Shown here in pieces: positions 1 through 9,439 of a stretch of 64,000 bases of DNA (positions are counted from its first letter, which is position 1; each line of letters opens with the position of its first letter). The notes beneath the pieces are model-generated. The model was given only the letters and a program-made list of their open reading frames with translations. It did no database searches and was not told the DNA's origin. Source of the stretch: G963668605 sp963793625 (GTDB lineage Bacteria > Acidobacteriota > Terriglobia > Bryobacterales > Bryobacteraceae); contig CAWCAT010000020.1 in the NCBI GenBank assembly GCA_963793625.1, forward strand, positions 496,001 through 560,000, given 5' to 3'. The position numbers were made by a program, and so were the translations under genes.

Positions 1-1
1 G

Positions 2-388
2 GATTTGAAGCCGATCTACAAGGCAGTCACGGCGGACGAGGCGGAGCGGCAACTCGATGAGTTTGCCGCCAAGTGGCCGAAGTATCCCGCGATTGCAAGA
101 CTCTGGCGCGAGCAGTGGGAGCGGGTGATTCCGTTCTTTGCATTCCCGGAGGAAGTGCGTAAGGTCGTCTACACAACGAATGCCGTGGAGTCGCTGCACA
201 TGAGCCTGCGCAAGATTATCAAGACGCGTGGTTCATTTCCGAGTGAGGAGGCCGCGCTCAAACTTATGTATTTGGCGCTGACGAATGTCGTGGCGAAATG
301 GGAAACGGTGCAGTATTGGAAGCAGATGCTGAACTATCTGGACACGGTATGCAGTGACCGGATCCGCGAGGCCGGCGTACGGCTGTAA
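2..388 (+). CDS. IS256-family transposase, C-terminal fragment (5' end outside window)
   Basis: Mutator-type DDE transposase that cuts and pastes its own element. Only the last ~128 residues are present, and the frame is open to the window start, so the TTG at 5 is not a real start. The segment YTTNAVESLHMSLRKIIKTRG followed by a run of conserved leucine/alanine residues is the family's C-terminal signature, just after the last catalytic Glu region. Reading stops with TAA at 386-388, well short of the presumed element end. Recognition is by family motif. Whether the element is still active cannot be judged here. Confidence 0.9.
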   Translation, partial: DLKPIYKAVTADEAERQLDEFAAKWPKYPAIARLWREQWERVIPFFAFPEEVRKVVYTTNAVESLHMSLRKIIKTRGSFPSEEAALKLMYLALTNVVAKWETVQYWKQMLNYLDTVCSDRIREAGVRL

Positions 389-421
389 GACCCGCTCAGA
401 ACCCACCAGCGGGATAATGCC

Positions 422-580
422 GCTCATCCCGCAGGCCGTCCGTCGGCGTTGTTGCTGATGCCAGAACGGTGCTCGCGCGCAAGGGTCCGCTACGCCGCGC
501 CAAATACGGGCGCGCCCTTGCGTCCTCCGCGCCGTTCTGACAGGATAGATATCGCGACGGACGGCTCCGGCGGGATGAGC
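422..580. repeat. Nested inverted repeats in the IS tail (large hairpin or cruciform)
   Basis: Four pairs of arms nest in order: GCTCATCCCGC at 422-432 with 570-580, CCGTCCGTCG at ~436-445 with 555-564, CAGAACGG at 462-469 with 532-539, and CGCAAGGG at ~478-485 with 515-522. All pair perfectly within each arm. Together they would fold into one ~159-base imperfect hairpin just downstream of the transposase stop. It could be a terminator-like RNA, a transposase-binding structure, or the remains of a nested palindromic element. Confidence 0.7.
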
Positions 581-711
581 TCAAGCGAGCGATTCCCAAC
601 AACCGCGAACCCAAATCGCAAATCATACCGCGATGGCGTTTACACAGAATCGCGGACGCCTCCAGCGTCGAGGCCTTTGTCAAGCCCAAATATCATCGTC
701 TCGAAGAGACT

Positions 712-2258
712 ATGCATACCCTAGCACTCCTAACACTGCTCGCCGCCACCGCCTCGGCCGCCACCCACCTCTACCCCGCACCCCAGTCCCCCGCCCCCGA
801 TTTCGAAGTCCAAATCAACGGCAAGCCCGCCTTCGTCCACGACACACCCGCCGGCCCCTTCGTGCACTTCTCCCTCTCGGGCCCAGTCGAAGTCACAGTC
901 AAAATCCGCGCCAACGTCCAATACACCACCGCGCAGGAACTGGAAACCTGGGGCAAGCGCTACAAGCCGCAACCGATCGCCCTTCCGCTCAGCACCGTCA
1001 ACATCCGCCCGCAAAGCGCCCGCATCACCCCCACCGTGCGCGGCGATACCCTCCGCTTCCGGGTCCCCCGCCCCGTCAATCTCAGCATCGAATTCGCGGG
1101 TAACCTCACGCGACCGCTGTTTCTGTTCGCGGCCCCACCGGAGCAGGACGCGCCAAAGCCGGACGCTCCCGGCGTGCGCTACTTCGCTCCAGGCAAGGTC
1201 TACGACGTCGGCCGTCTGAAACTCGCCAGCGGAGAGTCCATCTACATTGCCGGAGGCGCTGTGGTGCGCGGCACCATCCTCGCCGAGGCGCGGAAAACGT
1301 GCGCATACACGGCCGAGGCGTGCTCGATGGCAGCGACGAAACCAAGGCCACAGGCCCCATGATCGAACTGCGCCAGTGCAAGGGCGCGCGCGTCGAGGGC
1401 ATCGTGATCCTCAACAACCGCGGCTGGACCGTTATCCCGCGCCACTCGCGCAACGTCCTCTTCGACAACATCAAGATGATCGCCTGGAACAACAACTCGG
1501 ACGGCATCGATATCGTCGGCAGCAAGGACGTCACCATCCGCGCCAGCTTCTTCCGCAACAACGACGACTGCATCCCGATCAAGGCCGCCGGCGAGGGCAG
1601 CGATTCCGCGCCGCCACCGCCGGAGCGCCGCGGGTCCTCACACTACGACGTCGAAAACGTGCTCGCCAGCGAGTGCGTTTTCTGGAAAGCCCAGGGCGGA
1701 AATGCCTTCGAGATCGGCTTCGAACTGCGCACCAGCGTCATCCGCAACGTCGTGCTGCGCAACAGCGACATCATCCACGTGCAGGGCGGCGCCGCGTTCA
1801 GCATCCACAACGGGGACTGGGCCGACGTCAGCGATATTGAATTCGACAACGTCCGCGTGGAAGACGCGCGCGACGAACTCATCGACATCTTCATCGGGCT
1901 GTCGATTTACAGCGGCGACGCGCCCCGCGAGTATCACCGCTCCAACCCGCAGCGCAAACCCGTGCCCGCCGCCATGCGCGAACCCGAAACCGGAACTCAC
2001 GCCGGCCAGTGGATCCGCCTCTCCGGAGCCGAAGAAGAGCAACGCCGCGTCAACCGGGGCCGCGTCCGCAACATCCGCTTCCTGAACATCCAGGTCACCG
2101 GTCCCCGCCCCACCGTCTCCCGCTTGATCGGCTACGACGCCGAACACCCCGTGGACAACGTCCTCATCCGCAACCTCACCATAGGAGGCGTACCCATCCG
2201 CAACGCAAAGGACGGAAACTTCGTCATCCGCAACGCCAAGAACGTTCGCTTCGAGTGA
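712..2258 (+). CDS. GH28-like pectinase/polygalacturonase, frameshifted
   Basis: Secreted right-handed beta-helix glycosidase, probably acting on pectin-like polysaccharide outside the cytoplasm. An N-terminal signal peptide ends near residue 17 (…ATASA). The core has the GH28 acid motifs NSDGID and NNDDCIPIK about 20 residues apart and several parallel-helix rungs (IRNVVLRNSDIIHV). The canonical GHG and RIK motifs are not obvious, so the exact substrate is uncertain. Reading is broken near 1290: the first frame runs 712-1362, and the protein continues cleanly from ~1293 in another frame. Removing a repeated CG in GGCGCGGAAAAC restores one continuous protein, so a two-base duplication or sequence error is likely. 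The gene follows directly on the IS end and converges on the next gene with a 7-base gap. Confidence 0.75.
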
Positions 2259-2265
2259 ACGTTCT

Positions 2266-3002
2266 TCATCCGCGTTCATCGGCGGCCCAAAGCGCCTGCA
2301 CGTTCACACCCCTAACCAGCAGCCACAAACACACCGATAGTTCCGCAACGAAGCATGGCACCAAAATCCAGGGGAACAAGACCGGCCGCCAACGCAGGCG
2401 AAATAAACCCCGCAAAGCTATTAGTCAGGTAACACAAACCCGCAACGGCCATCATTACCCCGAGCACCCGGGGAAGAAACGTCGAACCGGAAAATCAGCC
2501 ATCCAATCACGAGGCAAAAGCATCCAAACACCGCCAGGCTGATGTTATAGCCCGCCGACTGCAATCTGAGAGACACGTACGCCAGCGCTTGTAGCTGTTC
2601 TGCAGGGAATACCTTCAAATAGCTCCTGCCCCCTAAAAGGATCAAAGGCGCGAAATGATTTAGTAAATTGACGCTCTCAATAGCGGTCAACACAAGAATG
2701 AAGAACACCATCAGCAAAGCGAGGCTCCTGTTCACCAGCTTGAAGAATTCATAGAAGATGAGCGCCAAAGGAATATTGCATATGCACGCGATGACCCCGG
2801 CGGCGAGGCCAAAGCGATACAGCAGTTCGTGCGCCAGAATGTTGCGCGCCGTCGCCGCGGCGTCCCCAGACACCACCAGCCGTTCGCGAACGAACACCTC
2901 GGCGAACATTGCCCCGACTATGATGATCAAATACAAGAGCCCGGCGGCTCTTGCGTAAATCTGTGGCGATGTTCCAACGGCACCAACGGCACGATCTGTC
3001 AT
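2266..3002 (-). CDS. DUF4386 family membrane protein, two frameshifts
   Basis: Integral membrane protein of the DUF4386 family, function unknown. The start MTDRAVGAVG leads into YARAAGLLYLIIIVGAMFAE, and about six hydrophobic segments follow. The main frame ends at 2421 in an unnatural tail (DVSSPGARGND). Reading one base differently, the family's usual continuation appears (STFLPRVLGVMMAVAGLCYL, then TNSFAGFISPAL). After a second indel near 2350 it continues to VNVQALWAADERG and a TGA at 2266-2268. The restored gene ends 7 bases from the convergent GH28 stop, which supports these limits. Either two sequence indels or a young pseudogene. Confidence 0.75.
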
Positions 3003-3065
3003 GCCGGCACCTCTCCAACCAGTCTTACCGCTCACCACCATCGCTTCCCGGATTACAATGAGGTT

Positions 3066-3270
3066 ATGAAGCGACCATTCGCTGCTACCGTTTGGCGCGA
3101 GGGAAAGTGGTACGTCTCCCAGTGTCTTGAACTCGACATCGCCAGCCAGGGCGAGACCGAGGAACAGGCTCTAGCCAACCTGAAGGAAGCGCTCGAACTG
3201 CACTTCGAACCACCGCAAGATCGCGCCCGCCGACGTCCGCATGATCGAGGTCGAGGTCGGGGCGGCTTAA
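3066..3270 (+). CDS. HicB-like antitoxin family protein (orphan), frameshifted
   Basis: Small single-domain protein of the HicB/UPF0150 antitoxin type. It starts MKRPFAATVWREGKWYVSQC and continues ELDIASQGETEEQALANLKEALELHFE, the classic partial RNase-H-like antitoxin fold. After FEPPQ the frame slips: one base later it reads IAPADVRMIEVEVGAA and stops with TAA at 3268-3270, the usual end of this family. No HicA toxin gene lies on either side. Such solo HicB proteins are common in acidobacteria and may not act as antitoxins. Confidence 0.7.
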
Positions 3271-3355
3271 GCCGCGTCAAGCCCACATCAGTCCCGACGA
3301 CCGGGGGACAAACTCGGCTAACTACCTAGCCAAGTTCTAACCAACCCTCCAACTT

Positions 3356-3385
3356 ATCTGCGTTTATCCGCGTTCATCTGCGGCT
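3356..3385. repeat. Three 10-base direct repeats, ATCTGCGTTT type
   Basis: ATCTGCGTTT, ATCCGCGTTC and ATCTGCGGCT follow each other with period 10. Two further units (ATCCGCGTTC, ATCGGCGGCC) occur at 2268-2287, at the 3' end of the DUF4386 gene. It looks like a dispersed intergenic repeat family. The rest of 3271-3501 holds no recognisable gene. A run of A/T near 3400-3470 could carry the promoter of the next gene. Confidence 0.6.
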
Positions 3386-3501
3386 AAGAAAACCCCATCG
3401 ACACTTTTCGAAAATCTATATCTCCCCGCATTCCAACCATTTACGATTTTCAGCTTCGAAAGACTGAAAACTCGCCAGCTACAATTCCCCCGGGAGTACA
3501 T

Positions 3502-4155
3502 ATGTCACTCAGCAGATCCGAATCAGCGCGCATCAACGGAGCCAAATCGCGCGGGCCCAAGACCCCTGCCGGCAAAGCCGCGTCTTCCCAGAACGCAATC
3601 AAACACGGCATCTTCGCTCAGGTCATCGTACTGCGCAACGAGAGGGCTGATCTCTTCGAGGAACTCACCCAGGACTACATCCGCCGCTTTGAACCACGTG
3701 ACAGTGTCGAACTCGCCATCGTCGAGCAAATGATCGCGGCCACCTGGCGTCTCTCGCGCTGCTGGGAGATGCAGACGCAGACCATGAATCTCGAAATGGA
3801 AAGGGATCAGAATCCCGATAGCGAGAACCTCAAGGCCCGCAGTTTCCATGCAGCCATCGGCAACAGCCCCTCCATGCAACTCCTGCACCGGTTCGAAAAC
3901 AGCTATGAGCGCATCATCAACCGCGCCGTCCGCACCCTCGCGAACATTCGCAAGAATTTCCCCCTCCCGGACACAAATGAGCCAAAACGCGAAAACGAAC
4001 CCAAGCCCCCGTCCAATGAGCCAAAAGTTGAGCCCAAGACTAATCAATCGCCCGATCACCCGATCACCCAATCACCAATTCTCAATGGCTCAATGATCAG
4101 ATGGCCCAATGATTCGATACCTAAGTCCGGAGCGCGGCATGATATTCGGAACTGA
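3502..4155 (+). CDS. Small 'SRGPKTPAGK' protein upstream of terminase genes
   Basis: 217-residue protein of unknown function. Its N-terminus (residues ~7-37: ESARINGAKSRGPKTPAGKA then SSQNAIKHGIFA) is a conserved motif in many acidobacterial and planctomycete proteins that sit beside terminase-like genes. The middle (residues ~50-165) is helical and could be DNA-binding. A small terminase-type role is inferred from position only. The last ~45 residues are low complexity and come from repeated DNA (GATCACCC/CAATC units near 4048-4085), so the tail may be an accretion. RBS-like GGGAG precedes the ATG. It overlaps the start of the next gene. Confidence 0.65.
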   Translation: MSLSRSESARINGAKSRGPKTPAGKAASSQNAIKHGIFAQVIVLRNERADLFEELTQDYIRRFEPRDSVELAIVEQMIAATWRLSRCWEMQTQTMNLEMERDQNPDSENLKARSFHAAIGNSPSMQLLHRFENSYERIINRAVRTLANIRKNFPLPDTNEPKRENEPKPPSNEPKVEPKTNQSPDHPITQSPILNGSMIRWPNDSIPKSGARHDIRN

Positions 4156-4915
4156 AGAGGTGCCCCGGGCTATAACGCCCTCGGAGTCCAACGACATCGT
4201 CGACTGGGCCCGCACTCACCTCAAATTCGAACCCGACGACGTCCAGGCGCGCGTACTGCGCAGCGAGTCCAAACGCGGAATCTTGCTATGTACGCGCCAG
4301 TGGGGCAAATCGACCGTCACCGCCGCCATGGCGCTGCACCACGCGCTGTTTTCTCCGCGCAGTCTGACGCTGGTGGTCGCGCCGTGCGAACGCCAAAGTG
4401 GCGAGTTTGTGCGCAAGGCGAGACTCTTCGCGGTGCAACTCGGGCTCAAGCTGCGCGGCGATGGCACCAACGATCACTCGATCTCGTTTCCGAATCATTC
4501 GCGCATCGTCGGCGTGCCCGCGAAAGAGGATACCGTGCGCGGCTATTCGCGCGTCGGGCTGATGTTGATCGATGAGGCCGCACGCGTGCCGGACGATTTA
4601 TACAAAGCCGTGCGCCCGATGCTGGCCGTGGGCAAAGGACGGCTCTGGCTGATGAGCACTCCGCATGGCAAACGCGGGTTCTTTCATGACGAGTGGCACA
4701 ACGAGGGCACACCCTGGGAGCGCGTCAGCGTGACCGCTCCGGAGTGCCCGCGCATCCCCAAAGAGTTTCTCGAAGAGGAACGCCGCACGCAGGGCCGCCT
4801 GTGGTTTGAGCAGGAATATCTATGTAAGTTTACGCAGGTGCGCGAGTCGCTGTTTGATATGGAGAGAGTAAGGCTGTTATTAAGAGAGGACATTAAGCCA
4901 TTGTTGCTCAGGTAA
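4139..4915 (+). CDS. Terminase large subunit-like ATPase
   Basis: DNA-packaging type ATPase. Walker A is LCTRQWGKST near residue 46 and Walker B is LMLIDEAARV about 100 residues later. The coupling region LWLMSTPHGKRGFFHDEW and the segment GRLWFEQEYLCKF match TerL ATPase domains. In phage TerL the nuclease domain follows in the same polypeptide; here it is encoded by the next ORF in another frame after a 5-base gap. I chose ATG 4139, preceded by CCGGAGCG, over ATG 4109, which lies in repeat DNA without a Shine-Dalgarno. No capsid or portal genes are nearby, so this looks like a stand-alone or domesticated module. Confidence 0.75.
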   Translation: MIFGTEEVPRAITPSESNDIVDWARTHLKFEPDDVQARVLRSESKRGILLCTRQWGKSTVTAAMALHHALFSPRSLTLVVAPCERQSGEFVRKARLFAVQLGLKLRGDGTNDHSISFPNHSRIVGVPAKEDTVRGYSRVGLMLIDEAARVPDDLYKAVRPMLAVGKGRLWLMSTPHGKRGFFHDEWHNEGTPWERVSVTAPECPRIPKEFLEEERRTQGRLWFEQEYLCKFTQVRESLFDMERVRLLLREDIKPLLLR

Positions 4916-4920
4916 CTCAT

Positions 4921-5553
4921 ATGAGTGAATATTTTGTTGGATTGGACTTAGGTAAGCGCCGCGATTATTCGGCCTTGGCGGTGGTGGAACGTGCCAAGGT
5001 GAAGGGCGATTGGGATCCGGTGCATTGGTGTCACAAGATGCTGACGGAGCGCAGTGTATGCCACCTGGAGCGGATTCCGCTGGGGACGTCTTATACCGGC
5101 GTGATCTGGCGGGTGGATGAATTCATGAGGTCGCCGGCGCTCGCCGGACGCTGCACGCTGGCCGTCGATGCCACGGGTCTGGGCGCGCCGGTCGTGGATG
5201 CGCTCAAGGATGCGCACATGCAGTGCAAGCTGCTGCCCGTAATCCTGACCGCCGGCGAACTCGAATCGCGCAAGGACGAATACCACATGGTCCCCAAGCG
5301 CAGTGTAATGACCGGCCTGGAGTTACTCATGGAGCGCGCCGAGTTAGTAATTTCAGCCGGCTTGGAACAAGGTCCGGCCTTCCTGCAGGAAATGGAGGAC
5401 ATCGAAGTGAAAGTCAGCGCCGCCGGCCGCGAGAGCTACGGAGCCACCCGCGCCGGCTCGCACGACGACCTGGTGCTCGCCGTAGCCCTGGCCTGCTGGG
5501 CCATGGGCCGTGATCGAGGGTCGGTCGGCGAGCAGCAGTCCCGGCTGCTTTGA
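4921..5553 (+). CDS. Terminase-like RNase H-fold nuclease domain protein
   Basis: 210 residues equal to the C-terminal nuclease half of a large terminase. Acidic residues expected to bind two metals are visible: Asp in YFVGLDLGKRRDYSA near residue 9, Asp in LAVDATGLG near 83, and the pair in GSHDDLVLAVALACWA near 180. Start ATG lies 5 bases after the stop of the ATPase gene, so the two are probably translationally coupled. Either the ancestral single gene was split by a stop and re-initiation, or one indel separates two halves of an intact terL. Function is inferred from the fold signature. Confidence 0.75.
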   Translation: MSEYFVGLDLGKRRDYSALAVVERAKVKGDWDPVHWCHKMLTERSVCHLERIPLGTSYTGVIWRVDEFMRSPALAGRCTLAVDATGLGAPVVDALKDAHMQCKLLPVILTAGELESRKDEYHMVPKRSVMTGLELLMERAELVISAGLEQGPAFLQEMEDIEVKVSAAGRESYGATRAGSHDDLVLAVALACWAMGRDRGSVGEQQSRLL

Positions 5554-5566
5554 TTAGAATACCTAT

Positions 5567-5758
5567 ATGAGCACAGCCCGCTATGTCCATTGGCAAGACG
5601 GCAATATCTGGCTCGGCTACTTCGAGGAATTCCCGGATTATTTGACTCAGGGCGAATCGCTCGCAGAGCTTGAAGGAAACCTTCGTGATCTCTACCGGGA
5701 TCTCAAAAGCGGTGAGATTCCGGGAATCCGTAGGGTCGCCGAGCTAACCCTCGGCTGA
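5567..5758 (+). CDS. HicB-like antitoxin family protein (orphan)
   Basis: 63-residue protein. ARYVHWQDGNIWLGYFEEFP, then YLTQGESLAELEGNLRDLYR and GEIPGIRRVAELTL, is the short HicB-like architecture, complete at its usual length. The gene follows the terminase nuclease by 13 bases. The place where hicA would be expected is instead occupied by the 3' end of a convergent gene. It is a different subfamily from the HicB-like gene at 3066. Confidence 0.8.
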   Translation: MSTARYVHWQDGNIWLGYFEEFPDYLTQGESLAELEGNLRDLYRDLKSGEIPGIRRVAELTLG

Positions 5759-5764
5759 AACGTC

Positions 5765-7195
<1,431 letters not shown>

Positions 7196-7293
7196 CTATG
7201 TCAAGTATGGCAGGAAGGGGTACTTTGCCGCCCGCAGATGCCCCTTGATTTGGGTCCTGTTTGGCAGCAAACTCTTCCAAGGAGGGGAAGCAA

Positions 7294-7941
7294 ATGCCCG
7301 GACAAAAGGCACAACCCGTGATCGGGGCAGACCCGGTCATTGTAGATTCCAAGCATTACAAGCTGGAATTCGAGAACGAACAAATCCGCATCCTGCGGGC
7401 AAGCTATGGCCCGCGGGAGAAGTCGGTGAAGCACATTCATCCTGACTACGTCGCGCTCTTCCTGACCGATACACAATTGAAGTTTACTCAGCCGGACGGG
7501 ACGGCAGAGGACCGGAACTGGAAAGCCGGGGATGTGAAGTGGGGCTCCGCATGCGAGTGCCTGCCGGAAAACCTGTCCGACCGGCGCAGCGAACTGATTC
7601 TGTTTGAGTTGAAGCCAGAGGGAACGGCGTCGAAGGCTGCGGTCAAAAACGATCCAGTCGAGGTAGATTCAAAGCACTACAAGCTCGAGTTCGAGAACGA
7701 GCGCGTGCGCGTAGTGCGTGCGAACTATGGGCCACACGAAAAGTCCGTAATGCACGATCACCCCGCGTTGGCGGTAGCGTTCCTCAGCGACCACCATTGC
7801 AGGTTCGCCTATGACGATGGGCGGACTGAGGAGATCCGGGAGAAAGCAGGGAAGGTTATGTTTATGCCTGCTGTTCGGCACTTGCCTGAAAACCTGGCGA
7901 GTGAACCGCTGCAGGTGGTTCTTGTGGAACTCAAAGGCTAG
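7294..7941 (+). CDS. Double-cupin domain protein
   Basis: 215-residue protein with two homologous cupin halves, each beginning VDSKHYKLEFENE and containing YGP(R/H)EKSV(K/M)H(I/D)HP followed by a conserved LPENL segment. The second half keeps H-x-H (MHDHP) and a second His in VRHLPENL, so it could bind metal. The first half reads KHIHP and CECLPENL, so it has lost one ligand. ATG 7294 is preceded by AAGGAGGGG at good spacing, which favours it over the TTG at 7261. The tandem halves point to an internal duplication. A short GGCGG/CCGCC hairpin follows the stop at 7948-7962. Confidence 0.8.
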   Translation: MPGQKAQPVIGADPVIVDSKHYKLEFENEQIRILRASYGPREKSVKHIHPDYVALFLTDTQLKFTQPDGTAEDRNWKAGDVKWGSACECLPENLSDRRSELILFELKPEGTASKAAVKNDPVEVDSKHYKLEFENERVRVVRANYGPHEKSVMHDHPALAVAFLSDHHCRFAYDDGRTEEIREKAGKVMFMPAVRHLPENLASEPLQVVLVELKG

Positions 7942-8066
7942 ACATCAGGCGGTGAAGCCGCCGTTACCAGGGCGACCTTGTTTCGCAGGGTGGACATGGA
8001 ATGCTCTAGGCGGAGGTGTGCTTTTGTTCTTTTGCGCCGCACCGTACCCGATCGGTTTTCTGTGCC

Positions 8067-8080
8067 GGACGGATCCGTCC
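8067..8080. promoter_or_regulatory. Palindrome GGACGGATCCGTCC, possible regulator site
   Basis: Perfect 14-base palindrome, 16 bases past the 3' end of the sigma-54 regulator gene. Its core ACGGATCCGT is identical to the core of the palindrome at 11344-11357, upstream of the sigma-54 type promoter of the same locus. No U-rich run follows on either strand, so a terminator is less likely. Regulator binding is inferred. Confidence 0.35.
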
Positions 8081-8095
8081 TGGAGTCGAATTGGT

Positions 8096-9439
8096 CTAAT
8101 TTAGAAGCTGGTGATCGCGCAGCTTCCTGTACAGGTTTCGCTCACTGATTCCCAGGATTTTGGCCGCCTTGCCGCGATGGCCTTCTGCTGATTTAAGTGC
8201 TGCCCTGATGTGGATTAGCTCCATCTCGTCCAGGGTCGGCATTTTTCCGGCAGGCAACGCTGGGGGCGGCCTCCGGATGGCGGCCGGGAGATGCTCAGGC
8301 AGAATTTCAGTTCCTTCGCAAACGACCATTGCGGATTCGATCACGTGGAGAAGTTCGCGAACGTTGCCTGGCCAGTGATGGCTCCGGAGGATTTGAAGGG
8401 CTTCCTGACTGAGCCGCCTGGAGCATTCAAAGCGTTCATTAAGTAAGTTGAGGAAGTGCTGCGCCAATAGCTCTACATCCGTCCCGCGTTCGCGCAGCGG
8501 CGGTAACTCCACAGTTATTGTGCTGAGCCGATAGAAGAGGTCTTCGCGGAAGAGTCCCTGACGGACCATGGCAGTCAGATCCCGATTCGTTGCGGCCAGC
8601 ACCCGAACATCAACGTGGATCTCAGCCGTGCCGCCGACATGACGGAAGGTCGAGGTATCCAGCACCCGCAGCAGTTTGACCTGAGTGGCCAGGCTCACCT
8701 CTCCGATCTCGTCGAGGAAAATGGTCCCATGGTGCGCGACCTCAAAAAGGCCGGGCTTGGCGCGATCGGCGCCGGTGAACGAGCCCCTTTCGTGGCCGAA
8801 GAGCTCGCTCTGGAGCAGGCTTTCCTGCAACGCGGCACACTCAACCACAACAAACGGGCGGAACCTTCTTGCGCTGCGGGCGTGAATCAGCTTGGCAACT
8901 CGCTCCTTGCCTGAACCGGTCTCCCCAGTGATGAGGACCGTGGAGTCGCTCGGGGCCACCCGGTCGATCAGATGGAGGAGTTGACGGAAGCGAGGGCTGT
9001 CTCCGATGAAAGAACTTCCGAGATCAGGGGGCGTCAGCCCGCGTTCGAGGAGATTCGCGCGTTGCTGCAGGGATTTCCTTTCCAGCGCCCTTTGAATCCG
9101 CATCTGCAACTCTTCGAGAGGGCACGGCTTGAGGACATAATCGAAGGCCCCGATGCGGATCGACTCGATCGCAGTATCGATGGAACCATGACCCGTCAGC
9201 ATGATGACCTCGCTTGCCGGGCTACGTTCCCGTAACGCTTTGAGGACCTCGAGACCGTTCATGCCGGGTAATTGCAGATCGAGGAGAACCACCGCCGACT
9301 CCAGTTCCACGACTTTGCGGAGAGCTTCCTCACCCGTGCCCACGGCAGTGATGTTATAGCCAAAGCGCCTCAATTCCCCGGCCATCACATGGCGGAATGC
9401 GTCGTCATCGTCGACCAGAAGAATGGATGCTGTTTTCAT
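8096..9439 (-). CDS. Sigma-54-dependent response regulator (NtrC family)
   Basis: 447-residue transcription activator. Receiver domain 5-118 with phospho-acceptor Asp54 (LLDLQLPG), Asp10-12, Thr82 and Lys104. AAA+ domain ~145-370 with Walker A GETGSGKE at 172-179. The sigma-54 contact loop is GSFTGA (219-224), a Ser variant of GAFTGA. A Fis-type helix-turn-helix (GKAAKILGISERNLYRKL) lies at ~423-440. The start overlaps the stop of the upstream kinase gene by 4 bases, so kinase and regulator form a translationally coupled pair. The divergent cytochrome operon has a matching -24/-12 promoter and is the probable target. Confidence 0.93.
   Translation of the reverse strand: MKTASILLVDDDDAFRHVMAGELRRFGYNITAVGTGEEALRKVVELESAVVLLDLQLPGMNGLEVLKALRERSPASEVIMLTGHGSIDTAIESIRIGAFDYVLKPCPLEELQMRIQRALERKSLQQRANLLERGLTPPDLGSSFIGDSPRFRQLLHLIDRVAPSDSTVLITGETGSGKERVAKLIHARSARRFRPFVVVECAALQESLLQSELFGHERGSFTGADRAKPGLFEVAHHGTIFLDEIGEVSLATQVKLLRVLDTSTFRHVGGTAEIHVDVRVLAATNRDLTAMVRQGLFREDLFYRLSTITVELPPLRERGTDVELLAQHFLNLLNERFECSRRLSQEALQILRSHHWPGNVRELLHVIESAMVVCEGTEILPEHLPAAIRRPPPALPAGKMPTLDEMELIHIRAALKSAEGHRGKAAKILGISERNLYRKLRDHQLLN

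Larger units (their letters stand above)
1..665 (+). mobile_element. IS256-family insertion sequence, 3' part
   Basis: The right-hand part of an IS256 (mutator-type) element cut by the window edge. It contains the transposase C-terminus, a roughly 240-base non-coding tail, and near 635-660 a sequence containing GTTTACACAGAAT followed by GCGGACGCC. That resembles the terminal repeats of IS256 elements, which often read TTTACACAGAA followed by a GGAC-rich end. The left end and any target duplication lie outside the window, so the exact boundary is an estimate. Confidence 0.6.

Noticed and set aside
1638..2279. 213-residue minus-strand reading frame opposite the GH28 gene
   Set aside because: Val/Ala/Asp-rich shadow with no domain signature; the plus-strand frame has GH28 motifs.
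4109..4138. Earlier ATG for the terminase ATPase
   Set aside because: It lies in repeat-derived DNA without a Shine-Dalgarno, and the residues added are not conserved-looking.
8067..8080. Palindrome as a terminator of the response regulator gene
   Set aside because: No U-rich tract follows on the minus strand and the stem is short; a binding site fits better.
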